Positions 1-6,953 of a stretch of 37,951 nucleotides of DNA are shown here, one piece after another. The stretch is from Bacteroidota bacterium. GTDB taxonomy: Bacteria > Bacteroidota > Bacteroidia > B-17B0 > Aurantibacillaceae. Within the stretch, counting starts at the first letter, position 1. Every line of letters begins with the position of its first letter. Below the pieces are notes generated by a model. It was not told the origin of the DNA. It did not search any database and saw only the letters and a program-made list of their open reading frames with translations. A program made the translations under genes and the position numbers. The stretch covers positions 1 to 37,951 of the forward strand of contig JAHEYF010000039.1 in the NCBI GenBank assembly GCA_023251755.1, in the 5' to 3' direction.

Positions 1-666
1 GTCTTTCATTCAGTATCCTACTTTTTTCCAGCCAGTGGAGATATTCATCAAGGACTTAATCTCCTTAATGATTTGTTTGGTAAATTAATTTACAACAAGC
101 TCCCAACAGGAACGGAATGGCTAGATCATTTGGATATTTTAGATGCTGTTAGAATAAGTTCTTTTGGTAGCTTAAAAAAAATCGAACAGTATTATCCAGA
201 AATGCTTAATGGCTATATTGATGTGGGAATTGAGAAAGAATCTGAAAACTATAAGAAAGCCAATGAAATACTTACCGGTGCTCGTCTACCACTCAGCATA
301 ATGGTAGATCATGTTTTAAATCCTACCTTTTCAAGACTAATCCTTACTAATAAGAACCAAATAGATTCAATCACTCTGCAACAACAAATAACAATAAGCG
401 GACAAACATTTACCGTTCCAATTCCTTTATCAGAAGAACAAAAAAAGGCTATACTTTCAATTTATGATCTTTACAAAGAAGACGGAGCCATAAAACAACA
501 AAACATTAAAACATTTATGGACGAGTGGGATAAACGACCAAACTTAAAAACTCTAAAAGAATGGTGGAACAATATTGGAACTAGCGTTCAATTGACATCT
601 GTCGGTAAAGTATTAGCACATTCTAATGCTCAACGTTGCGACAAAAATTTACCTCCATTAGCATAA
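1..666 (+). CDS. Unrecognised protein, 3' part (5' end outside window)
   Basis: The frame is open from the first base of the window to a TAA at 664-666, so this is the C-terminal part (about 221 residues) of a longer protein. The TTG at 73 is only an internal codon, because in-frame coding-like sequence continues upstream of it. The visible part is mostly polar and helical-looking, with no signal peptide or membrane segment. It ends in a compact LTSVG...N-x-x-R...PPLA segment of the kind that closes several phage/defence-neighbourhood hypothetical proteins, but I cannot name a family with confidence. It lies next to a TIR-like gene on the same strand, 211 bp upstream of it, in DNA that looks accessory. 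Function unknown. Confidence 0.7.
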   Translation, partial: VFHSVSYFFPASGDIHQGLNLLNDLFGKLIYNKLPTGTEWLDHLDILDAVRISSFGSLKKIEQYYPEMLNGYIDVGIEKESENYKKANEILTGARLPLSIMVDHVLNPTFSRLILTNKNQIDSITLQQQITISGQTFTVPIPLSEEQKKAILSIYDLYKEDGAIKQQNIKTFMDEWDKRPNLKTLKEWWNNIGTSVQLTSVGKVLAHSNAQRCDKNLPPLA

Positions 667-710
667 ATGAAAAATAAAACGACTTCATTAAAGAGAGCCC
701 AGCCCATACA

Positions 711-821
711 CGGGTTTTGCGTTAGTGGGCGGACAGTGGGAGTATAAACATTTGAGCAATTAATAAACGTTGGTGCTGGTAGACAGTTTTCGGTTTCAAA
801 AGCCCACCAACGCAAAGCCCG
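711..821. repeat. Imperfect inverted repeat in spacer before the TIR-like gene
   Basis: Arms at 711-730 and 802-821 are complementary over 20 bp with two mismatches, separated by about 71 bp. The core GCGTTAGTGGG of the left arm recurs in near-identical direct form (CGTTAGTGGC) at 826-835. A long imperfect palindrome with repeated GTTAG cores between unrelated ORFs recalls integron attC sites or other cassette-boundary palindromes. However, the canonical GTTRRRY core is not matched and no integrase is visible. It may equally be a structured RNA leader or terminator. Confidence 0.5.
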
Positions 822-877
822 AAACCGTTAGTGGCAAGTGTAACCGCCCCGACAGTGCAACCTAAAACGACAGCAAA

Positions 878-1603
878 ATGACAGACATAGAACAATACAT
901 AAAGCGATTTCAAAATTTTGAATTTAGTGGTGAGTTGAGTTCGGCTGACAAGAGCGACTTAAAAGAATTTCAGACACTAATAAACAAAAGTCATTTCAGA
1001 CGCAGACCATTTTATCTTGAACAAATTGAAAAGATTAAAAAGGAGTTTGACGACCTACCATTTTTTCACGACCGCAGTGACGTTTTAAAATTTCGCAAAA
1101 TCCAAAGCAACTTGGTTGCCTTGACATATCAAGTAATTGAAGAGAATAAAAAAGTATTTGTTGTTCATGGCAGAGACGCGAATATGAGGGACAAAATAGA
1201 AGCGTTTTTAAGCAAGCTGCATATTGACAACGTAATTCTTGAAAACGAGACAAACGAAGGAAAGACAATCATAGAAAAGTTTCTTAAAAAATCGGCTGAC
1301 TGCAACTTTGCAATTGTTTTGTTATCGCCAGACGACTTTGGCGGACTTGCAAGCGATAAGACAAAACAAAAATTTAGAGCAAGACAAAATGTTGTTTTAG
1401 AACTTGGTTTTTTTCTTGGCAAACTTGGCAGACACAGAATACTTGTTTTACATCCTGACGAAATAGAAATAGAAAAACCCAGCGACTTTGACGGCATTGT
1501 TTATCTTCCGTATGACAACAAAGGAGCGTGGAAACACAAACTAATTAAAGAACTAAAAGCATCAAAATTTTACATTGACGAAGCGGACACAAATAGAGTT
1601 TAG
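878..1603 (+). CDS. TIR-like (Cap12/PF10137-type) domain protein
   Basis: A 241-residue protein. Residues 92-215 form a TIR-like domain of the type used by CD-NTase-associated Cap12, TIR-STING and Pycsar effectors: first strand KVFVVHGRD (92-100), an IVLLSPDD strand-loop (146-153), and the signature RQNVVLELGFFLGKLGR, in which E175 sits where the NADase glutamate of this family lies. Residues 1-90 are a charged, probably helical N-terminal region with no similarity I recognise. It is neither STING nor a cyclic-nucleotide sensor that I can identify. Known relatives hydrolyse NAD+ during abortive anti-phage defence, so a cytoplasmic defence effector is the inferred role. No cyclase gene is visible here, though the upstream neighbour is incomplete. 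The start is the ATG at 878. Confidence 0.8.
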   Translation: MTDIEQYIKRFQNFEFSGELSSADKSDLKEFQTLINKSHFRRRPFYLEQIEKIKKEFDDLPFFHDRSDVLKFRKIQSNLVALTYQVIEENKKVFVVHGRDANMRDKIEAFLSKLHIDNVILENETNEGKTIIEKFLKKSADCNFAIVLLSPDDFGGLASDKTKQKFRARQNVVLELGFFLGKLGRHRILVLHPDEIEIEKPSDFDGIVYLPYDNKGAWKHKLIKELKASKFYIDEADTNRV

Positions 1604-1647
1604 AACAATAACGGACGACATAACACCAGCCGCTAACAGCCCCCGTT

Positions 1648-1680
1648 AAGCTTAGCGTCCTCGCTAAGCTTGTTTTATTT
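1648..1680 (+). terminator. Hairpin plus T-rich tract after the TIR-like gene
   Basis: A perfect 10-bp stem (1648-1657 / 1662-1671, loop TCCT) is followed by GTTTTATTTT, about 45 bp after the TIR-like stop codon. It has the form of an intrinsic terminator. The same bases are part of the direct-repeat unit, so the role is uncertain. Confidence 0.45.
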
Positions 1681-1728
1681 TGGCCTCCGGCCATTTCAAA
1701 TCAAAACAATTTGAATAAAAAAACTGCC

Positions 1729-1875
1729 CCCTTGTCCCGATATATATTTCCCGTCCTTACCGACCAAAGCGACTACACCAAAACCCCTAACTATTGGAAA
1801 TATCTTAAAACCAAATTAAAGAAAGAAAACAGTCAGGTGCTTAGTGCTACTACCCAGTTGAAATTTCTTGCCCCC
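1729..1875 (+). pseudogene. BRO-N antirepressor domain fragment
   Basis: One frame reads through a segment with the landmarks of a Bro-N DNA-binding domain: a VLTDQSDYTK stretch, then NYWKYLKTKLKKE, then QLKFLAP. In the family these belong to the first third of phage/plasmid antirepressors. The beginning of the domain is missing and there is no good start codon. The similarity stops at LAP, precisely where the second copy of the direct repeat begins, after which the frame runs into unrelated sequence up to 1986. I read this as a truncated remnant left by deletion or recombination at the repeat. Identification rests on recognised motifs only. Confidence 0.55.
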
Positions 1876-1922
1876 GTTAAGCTTAGCTTGTTTTATCCTG
1901 GCCCCAGGCTCCTTATAAAAAC

Positions 1923-1953
1923 TTGTTCTTCTGCGGACAATTTTGTACATTTA
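1923..1953 (+). promoter_or_regulatory. Possible promoter of the antitoxin ORF
   Basis: TTG at 1923-1925 and TACATTTA at 1946-1953 are separated by 20 bp, close to the Bacteroidota layout (TTTG, about 20 bp, TAnnTTTG) but with a mismatch at the last base. It lies 4 bp before the ATG at 1958, so the transcript would be leaderless or nearly so. Confidence 0.3.
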
Positions 1954-1957
1954 CATT

Positions 1958-2113
1958 ATGAAATCTACTTCGAAAAAGGACAATAAAATAACTGCTTTGA
2001 GAGAACAAATTCTCAAATCGTTAATAGCTTCTTTTAAGATTGAGGGAATCGACATTCCACTAAATGTTGCTGAACAGACACTTAAGAAAGTGGAACTTAA
2101 TCTGGGAAAATAG
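1958..2113 (+). CDS. VbhA-like Fic antitoxin (51 aa)
   Basis: A short ORF with an ATG at 1958 and TAG at 2111-2113 encodes 51 residues. Its centre is SFKIEG, which fits the Fic inhibitory motif (S/T)xxxE(G/N). The following helix (LNVAEQTLKKVE) matches the pattern of VbhA, the antitoxin of class I Fic AMP-transferases, whose motif is SQRLEG. In that family the motif glutamate pairs with the second arginine of the Fic active site and misplaces ATP. Here the gene is convergent with fic and their 3' ends overlap by 17 bp (2097-2113). Known class I pairs are instead encoded in tandem, antitoxin first. Separate promoters would be required. Motif and partner agree, so I am fairly confident despite the short length. 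Confidence 0.75.
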   Translation: MKSTSKKDNKITALREQILKSLIASFKIEGIDIPLNVAEQTLKKVELNLGK

Positions 2114-2684
2114 AAGTAATAAACTCTATCATTTGCTTGTAATCCTTATTCGCACAACTCTGCACCGCGATAACGTACTTCTCAAATTCCTTCTTTCCAA
2201 TTCTTTCAAACAGTAAACCATCATATCCTGCTTTTCGACACATGAGGTTTGCCAAAAGACGAGCGGTACGACCGTTTCCTTCACGAAATGGGTGAATAAA
2301 AAGTAGTTCTCCGTGGACAACTGCAACATCCTTTATTAATTCTTCACGACCTTCATATTTATTAGGCAACGCAGAGAGAATTTCATTTTCAAACGCAGAC
2401 ATCGTTTCCGGTAAAAATTTTGCCGCTGCAAAAGGAAAACCTCCTTTAGACATATTCACATCTCTTAATTTTCCGGCGAAAGAATACAAATGGCTGAGGG
2501 CCATTTTGTGAATTTTCAAAATGAAAGCTTTATTAAACTTTGTGCGCGGAGAAAGATTTTCAGTAAAATATATTTCAGCTTTCAAAAATCCTTCAAATTC
2601 AGACTCGTTGACTTGCTTTTCCGTGGAAAGACCAAGTAAATTAGGTAAAATTGAGCCTTGACTATCTGATGACCTATACTTCAG
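2097..2684 (-). CDS. fic: Class I Fic/DOC protein with noncanonical start
   Basis: Fic-fold enzyme that would transfer AMP (or another nucleotide group) from a nucleotide substrate to a protein target. The catalytic loop reads HPFREGNGRTAR, matching HxFx(D/E)GNGRxxR (residues 131-142 counted from 2684). The N-terminal part typical of this family (SSD...ILPNLLGL...EFEGFLKAE, then KFN and SFAGKLRDVNMSKGGFPFAAA) lies upstream of the first TTG at 2585. It can be read only from further upstream, where no ATG, GTG or TTG is in frame. A CTG at 2684 gives the expected MKYRSSD-type beginning and 195 residues, the normal size. The enzyme has no inhibitory motif of its own, which fits the separate antitoxin at 1958-2113. 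Either CTG is the start, or the start codon was lost and the gene is silenced. Confidence 0.8.
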   Translation of the reverse strand: MKYRSSDSQGSILPNLLGLSTEKQVNESEFEGFLKAEIYFTENLSPRTKFNKAFILKIHKMALSHLYSFAGKLRDVNMSKGGFPFAAAKFLPETMSAFENEILSALPNKYEGREELIKDVAVVHGELLFIHPFREGNGRTARLLANLMCRKAGYDGLLFERIGKKEFEKYVIAVQSCANKDYKQMIEFITSIFPD

Positions 2685-2688
2685 CCGG

Positions 2689-2696
2689 CAAATATA
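2689..2696 (-). promoter_or_regulatory. TAnnTTTG element immediately before fic
   Basis: On the minus strand this reads TATATTTG, a perfect match to the Bacteroidota -7 consensus, ending 4 bases before the proposed CTG start. Transcription would begin at or just after that codon, implying a leaderless message or a start further in. No -33 TTG lies at the proper distance. Confidence 0.4.
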
Positions 2697-2699
2697 GTA

Positions 2700-3167
2700 A
2701 AATCGGCCCGCAGATAACAGCGGGCAAGGATGGTAGTGCTTTTGTTTGAGTGTTTAAAAAGGCTAATAAGGTTGTTTTGAAGTTTACATATTATAGTATT
2801 GATTGTTTTTTCCAAAAACAAAACAGCACACAAGGACACACAAACAACTTCGAACTGCAAAAAAGCCCGAAACCAAATCTGTCAAAAAAATTGTACGGGT
2901 GTATAAACCTGCATCGTTTGCATTAATATGCGTGCTTAATAAAGTACCTGATACTGCCTGAGTGACCAGTAAAAACAAGGCTACCGCTGCCTGGTGGACT
3001 GAAGGTGCAACTACCTGTTTCGCGTAATTATTGAACAATTTTGCTGCCCATTGGCCAATTGCCAGGTACAAATGCCCTGCAGCCTTGTTAAATAATTTGT
3101 AATATTACCTGACAGAATTGCCGGGTTGAAAGCCCTGCAAATTTCATTAACCACTATTCCACCTATT
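2700..3167. other. Intergenic region without a recognised gene
   Basis: This 468-bp spacer separates divergent fic and the thioredoxin-T9SS gene. It contains a small CCCGC/GCGGG hairpin (2707-2724). The open frames here (for example minus 2784-3071) are hydrophobic and low in complexity, with no recognisable domain or clear start signal, and I do not call them. Regulatory sequences for the gene at 3168 must lie here, but I see no good TAnnTTTG element. Confidence 0.5.
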
Positions 3168-4889
3168 ATGAAAACAAAAATTACAATTTTATCCGCTTTA
3201 TTGTTGTGTGCTGCTATTGAAAGCAAGGCACAATTAGCCGACGGAAGTATTGCTCCCGACTGGACGCTTAGTGATATTAACGGTGTAAGCCACCACATGT
3301 ACGCCGACCTGAATGCAGGTAAAACAGTTTACATCGATGTTTCGGCGACCTGGTGCGGGCCCTGCTGGGCTTACCACAACGGTGGTGCATTGGAAACACT
3401 TTGGACCAGCCACGGCCCTACAGGTGGTACCAACGTTAGCTCCTCTACCACCAACGACGCCATGGTGTATTTTATTGAAGGCGACGGAAGCACCGGCACC
3501 AATGCACTGCACGGCATCAACGGTGTAGACGGCTCTACCCAGGGCAATTGGGTAACAGGTGTTTCGCATCCCATCATCGATCCGCCCTCTTCTCAAATCA
3601 ACCCCTTTAATAGTCAATACGCCATTGGCTATTTCCCGACTATTTACATGGTTTGCCCCGACCGTTCAATTACCGAAGTGGGCCAGGTAAGTGCTACTGC
3701 CCTGTATACAGCCAAATCGGCCTGTGCCGTTGCCGCTACCGGTTTAGATGCACAAATCATGTCTTCCAGTACATCCGTTAGCCCCAGCTCCTGCGACAGT
3801 GTATTAACCACTGTGCGTTTGGGCAATATGGGCACCACAACTTTAACCGCTGCTACAATTACGTATAAAGTAGACGGTGTGCTGCAAAGAACGTACAACT
3901 GGACAGGTAACCTTAACACCTACGACAATGCCCTGGTGACAGGCATTAAAGTAGGTGCAACAACTGCCGGAACGCATACCATTACAGCCACCGTTTCGAA
4001 CCCAAATGCCGGGGCCGATGTGAATGCTGCAAATGATGCGTCTACCGTGACCTTTGTTGTAAGTACAAGTGGTACCAATCCTTTTGTAGATGGTTTTGAA
4101 AATACAAGCTCCCTTCCTTCAGCCGACTGGTCTTCTACCCATACAGGTACAGGCGCCGACTGGACGGTGACTACATCCTCTGCTTCAACAGGTGCTAAGT
4201 CCTGTATGATTAACAACATGGCTAACTCAGCAGGTAACGTTACAACTTTAGATAATTTGCACAGCTACAGTTTAGCAGCTTACAACACCCCTTACCTCAA
4301 TTTTAAACTGGCTTATCAGCAAAAAAATTCCACCAGCAACGATCGCCTGCAATTGTACGAATCCATTAACTGCGGTGCCAACTGGGTATTAAAATGGTCG
4401 AAGGCCGGCGCTGCTTTGGCCAGTATGGCTACACCATCCAGCACCCCTTTTGTCCCGACACCTGCTGATTTTGTTTCGGCTTCCTGCAACCTTATTTCTG
4501 TAGCTTACAAGCCAAGTGTAATGTTCCGTTGGGTGTTTACCGCCGATGCAAGTGCCCCTGGAAACAACCTGTACATCGATGATATCAACATCAGCAACAG
4601 CGCTACAGGTATCGAAAATATTGAAAGCGGCATCAACTTAAGTGTTTACCCCAATCCTTCTTCAAGCGGTAAAGTCAACATCAGCTTCAACCTGTCCGAA
4701 AAACACATCGTAAGTGTAAATGTAAGCGATATGCTGGGCCGTAGCGTTGAAACCATTACTGCTAAAATAGCCCAGGCCGGTGAAACAACCTTAAATCTGG
4801 GAAATACTTACACCTATCCGGCCGGTATTTATGTCGTAAGTTTAAACATAGACGGACAAGTGATTACTAAAAAAATAGTGATAGAATAA
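3168..4889 (+). CDS. Secreted thioredoxin-fold protein with T9SS sorting domain
   Basis: A 573-residue protein starting at the ATG at 3168, which gives a clean signal peptide (MKTK, hydrophobic core, cut near SKAQ). In-frame codons upstream to a TTG at 3126 do not fit a signal peptide. Residues 25-190 look like a thioredoxin fold with WCGPC (62-66) and a later FPTIYMVCPD strand, where the cis-proline of thioredoxins is expected. Ig-like sequence (CARDB-like, about 200-300) and an EGFE-type adhesive region (about 310-480) follow. The C-terminus (VYPNPSSSGKVNISF...GIYVVSL...KKIVIE) is a type A T9SS sorting domain, so the protein is exported through the outer membrane and probably surface-anchored or released. 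A disulfide oxidoreductase role outside the cell is inferred. Confidence 0.85.
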   Translation: MKTKITILSALLLCAAIESKAQLADGSIAPDWTLSDINGVSHHMYADLNAGKTVYIDVSATWCGPCWAYHNGGALETLWTSHGPTGGTNVSSSTTNDAMVYFIEGDGSTGTNALHGINGVDGSTQGNWVTGVSHPIIDPPSSQINPFNSQYAIGYFPTIYMVCPDRSITEVGQVSATALYTAKSACAVAATGLDAQIMSSSTSVSPSSCDSVLTTVRLGNMGTTTLTAATITYKVDGVLQRTYNWTGNLNTYDNALVTGIKVGATTAGTHTITATVSNPNAGADVNAANDASTVTFVVSTSGTNPFVDGFENTSSLPSADWSSTHTGTGADWTVTTSSASTGAKSCMINNMANSAGNVTTLDNLHSYSLAAYNTPYLNFKLAYQQKNSTSNDRLQLYESINCGANWVLKWSKAGAALASMATPSSTPFVPTPADFVSASCNLISVAYKPSVMFRWVFTADASAPGNNLYIDDINISNSATGIENIESGINLSVYPNPSSSGKVNISFNLSEKHIVSVNVSDMLGRSVETITAKIAQAGETTLNLGNTYTYPAGIYVVSLNIDGQVITKKIVIE

Positions 4890-4911
4890 ACACCTTCAAT
4901 CCATACAAAGG

Positions 4912-4942
4912 AACACTCATCTTAAGGGATGGGTGTTTTTTT
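4912..4942 (+). terminator. Intrinsic terminator after the T9SS thioredoxin gene
   Basis: A 10-bp stem (4912-4921 with 4928-4937, one G-U pair) is followed by a run of T's, 23 bp after the stop codon. Confidence 0.8.
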
Positions 4943-4988
4943 ATAAACAGGCTCTAAATGTTTCTTTTAATAAAAGAACTTCTTTTCT

Positions 4989-4996
4989 TAAATTTG
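4989..4996 (+). promoter_or_regulatory. TAnnTTTG promoter element of the ankyrin gene
   Basis: TAAATTTG matches the Bacteroidota -7 element exactly and lies 21 bp before the ATG at 5018. The -33 region is weak. Confidence 0.5.
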
Positions 4997-5017
4997 CGTT
5001 TTTAAAGAACCAATCAC

Positions 5018-5521
5018 ATGCAAAGCAAACAACAAATGGCTATATCAGAAGCGCAGTTCCTGAATGCTGCAATAGAAGGAGACATCATTACCATACAACA
5101 GGCTATTCAGCAGGGCATCAACATCGATTACAAAGGCGACGATGAATGGACCGCACTTTGCTGGGCCATTACCCTTCAAAAATTTGACATCGCTAAATTG
5201 CTGATCGAAAACAAAGCCGATGTAAATTACCAGGAAAAAGTGGAAGGCGAATCGGTTTTAATGCTGGCTGCAACAACCGAAAAAGAAAACCCCGAACTGG
5301 TTCAAATGCTGCTGGACAAGGGCGCAAATGTAGACTTAAAAGATTGTGTAGGCTGGACTGCTTTGATGCACGCCGTTAGTGCCGATAATGTAAACATCGC
5401 CAAAATTTTACTTGAAGGCGGCGCCAACCCTGACATTAAACATGAAAAGGACGAAGAACTCGAAAGTCCGAGAGAGATAGCAAAAACCAGAAAGATGAGA
5501 GACTTGTTTAAACAATTCTGA
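5018..5521 (+). CDS. Ankyrin repeat protein
   Basis: A 167-residue protein with no signal peptide, built almost wholly of ankyrin repeats. Helix-turn-helix units with the usual landmarks are visible: GDIITIQQAIQQG, WTALCWAITLQKFDIAKLLIENKADVN, SVLMLAATTEKENPELVQMLLDKGANVD and WTALMHAVSADNVNIAKILLEGGANPD. The C-terminal stretch (SPREIAKTRKMRDLFKQF) forms a capping helix. The gene is monocistronic, with a terminator upstream and its own promoter-like element. Ankyrin stacks bind other proteins; the partner cannot be guessed from the neighbourhood. An ATG at 5036 is an alternative start. Confidence 0.88.
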   Translation: MQSKQQMAISEAQFLNAAIEGDIITIQQAIQQGINIDYKGDDEWTALCWAITLQKFDIAKLLIENKADVNYQEKVEGESVLMLAATTEKENPELVQMLLDKGANVDLKDCVGWTALMHAVSADNVNIAKILLEGGANPDIKHEKDEELESPREIAKTRKMRDLFKQF

Positions 5522-5634
5522 TCGGGTTGCAATTAAATAGTATTGCCGCTGAATCATTAGCCCAGTAAAATAAGGACCTGTAGCCCTTCTGTTACTTTTT
5601 ATCTTAAATATAAGGTATATCAGCCCCGTTTTAC

Positions 5635-5642
5635 TACCTTTG
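5635..5642 (+). promoter_or_regulatory. TAnnTTTG promoter element of the cold-shock gene
   Basis: TACCTTTG is an exact -7 match, 38 bp upstream of the ATG at 5681. No TTG is seen at the ideal -33 distance. Confidence 0.5.
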
Positions 5643-5680
5643 CAGGTGTAGCATTTGCACAAAAAACATAACACATCAAC

Positions 5681-6136
5681 ATGGGGCGATCACAGGAAAC
5701 ATTTAACAAAAAGGAAAAAGAGAAAAAAAAGTTAAAAAAGAGGCAGGACAAAGAGGAAAAAAAAGCAGAGCGTAAAGCAAATGCCGGCAAAGACAAAAGC
5801 CCGGAGGACATGATTGCTTATGTGGATGAGTACGGAAGAATCAGTTCAACCCCACCCGACCCCACTAAAAAGAAAATAGTAAAACTTGAAGACATTCAGA
5901 TTAGTGTAGCCCGGCAGGGTGTTGGCGAACAGGTAGAAACAATCCGCCAGGGTGTAGTTACTTTCTTTAACGATTCAAAAGGTTATGGTTTTATAAAAGA
6001 CCTCGAATCACAACAAAGTATTTTTGTACACATCAACGATATAGACGGTACAGTAAAAGAACACGACAAAGTAAGTTTTGAAGTAGGGCAGGGGCAAAAA
6101 GGCCCAAGTGCCATGAACGTTAAAAAAACAGCTTAA
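5681..6136 (+). CDS. Cold-shock-domain protein with long basic N-terminal tail
   Basis: A 151-residue protein. Residues 85-150 are a cold-shock domain (RQGVVTFFNDSKGYGFI, then SIFVHINDID) with intact RNP1 (KGYGFI) and RNP2 (IFVHI), so it should bind single-stranded RNA or DNA. Residues 1-45 are an extremely charged KE-rich segment, probably helical or coiled-coil. A linker (DEYGRISSTPPDPTKKKIVKLEDIQ) follows. Such N-terminally extended CSD proteins are common in Bacteroidota and differ from the 70-residue CspA type. A role in RNA handling or translation is inferred. The gene is flanked by its own promoter element and a strong terminator. Confidence 0.88.
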   Translation: MGRSQETFNKKEKEKKKLKKRQDKEEKKAERKANAGKDKSPEDMIAYVDEYGRISSTPPDPTKKKIVKLEDIQISVARQGVGEQVETIRQGVVTFFNDSKGYGFIKDLESQQSIFVHINDIDGTVKEHDKVSFEVGQGQKGPSAMNVKKTA

Positions 6137-6161
6137 CACTTCTATAGATAACCGGACATAA

Positions 6162-6193
6162 AAAAATCCAGGGCTTAAACCCTGGATTTTTTT
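6162..6193. terminator. Bidirectional intrinsic terminator
   Basis: A perfect 13-bp stem (6162-6174 / 6181-6193, loop CTTAAA) has an A-run on its left arm and a T-run on its right. It lies 25 bp after the cold-shock gene. It can also serve leftward transcription from the lipoprotein gene, which ends at 6267. Confidence 0.85.
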
Positions 6194-6266
6194 TATGTTT
6201 TACTTCCCAAACGAATAATAACAAGCAGAGACAACGATTGAACGAATAAACGATTGAACCATCAAA

Positions 6267-6953
6267 CTATTGAGGCACCAGCATTCCTATACCTGCTATA
6301 AAAACAGGGTTAACAATAGGCGGATTTCCTTTGTAATAGATTATTCCGGCACCGGCAATATAAGCGGTAATGGAATTACTTGCGTAAACCTGGCTTTTTC
6401 CAACTCCGTATAATCCAACAATCACGTTGGTGGCAATAAGTCCGTACGAATGAACGAAGGCAAGTCCGTTGGTATGTAAATGGTATTTTGGCGTACTGCC
6501 CGAAAAGGTATAAGGCCCCACACCATTGGAGATCACTACAAGTGAATCGCTAGCAGTGAGGTTCATGTTTATTCTTGAAAAGCCGTTCGCAACAACAATC
6601 AGATGATCGAGGTGAAGAAGGCTGGTAGAATCTACAACGCTGGTGTTTCCGTTGGTAATTAAAGTATCCAGGTCGCTAACAGTAATGTTTACGATCCCAG
6701 CACCTGAGATAAAAAGGGTTTTGTTTACCTGGGTCTTTACTATTACACCTTGCGTAACAGTGTCTACCTGATTGGTAGTGCCGGCAACGAGGTTTACTTT
6801 AATATCCCCCGAAATAACGAGGTTGGTAAAAGCAGGGGCAGGATTGGGCGTTGGTGTAACTTCTACAACAACTGGTTTACTACAGGAAGTCCAGCACAGC
6901 GCCGAAACAATCAGCGCAGGCAGCACGAATGGACGAAATAATTTTTTGATCAT
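6267..6953 (-). CDS. Lipoprotein with head-GIN (DUF2807-like) domain
   Basis: A 228-residue protein with a lipoprotein signal peptide: basic start, hydrophobic core, and the lipobox region SALCWTSCSK with the acylated Cys at about residue 24. A proline-rich spacer is followed by a repetitive beta-helical region (LVISGDIKVNLVAG, TLFISGAGIVNITV, LIVVANGFSRINMNL, YASNSITAYIAGAGIIYYKG) typical of the head GIN/putative auto-transporter adhesin domain. It is anchored to a membrane facing the periplasm or cell surface. The molecular role is unknown. It is transcribed alone, convergent with the cold-shock gene. Confidence 0.75.
   Translation of the reverse strand: MIKKLFRPFVLPALIVSALCWTSCSKPVVVEVTPTPNPAPAFTNLVISGDIKVNLVAGTTNQVDTVTQGVIVKTQVNKTLFISGAGIVNITVSDLDTLITNGNTSVVDSTSLLHLDHLIVVANGFSRINMNLTASDSLVVISNGVGPYTFSGSTPKYHLHTNGLAFVHSYGLIATNVIVGLYGVGKSQVYASNSITAYIAGAGIIYYKGNPPIVNPVFIAGIGMLVPQ

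Larger units (their letters stand above)
1639..1909 (+). repeat. Direct repeat pair flanking a BRO-N remnant
   Basis: The 18-mer GCCCCCGTTAAGCTTAGC occurs at 1639-1656 and 1870-1887. Each copy is followed by TTGTTTTAT and then a TGGCC-type mini-palindrome (1681-1693 and 1897-1908). Copy 1 carries 13 extra bases (1657-1669) that complete a perfect 10-bp hairpin (1648-1657 with 1662-1671); copy 2 lacks that arm. The interval between the copies contains the BRO-N fragment. Confidence 0.75.

Noticed and set aside
711-835. Integron attC site
   Set aside because: The core does not match GTTRRRY and no integron integrase is seen; kept only as a palindrome finding.
2784-3071. A 95-codon minus-strand frame in the spacer before the T9SS thioredoxin gene
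   Set aside because: Hydrophobic low-complexity product, no family landmarks, and a similar-sized frame overlaps it in another phase.
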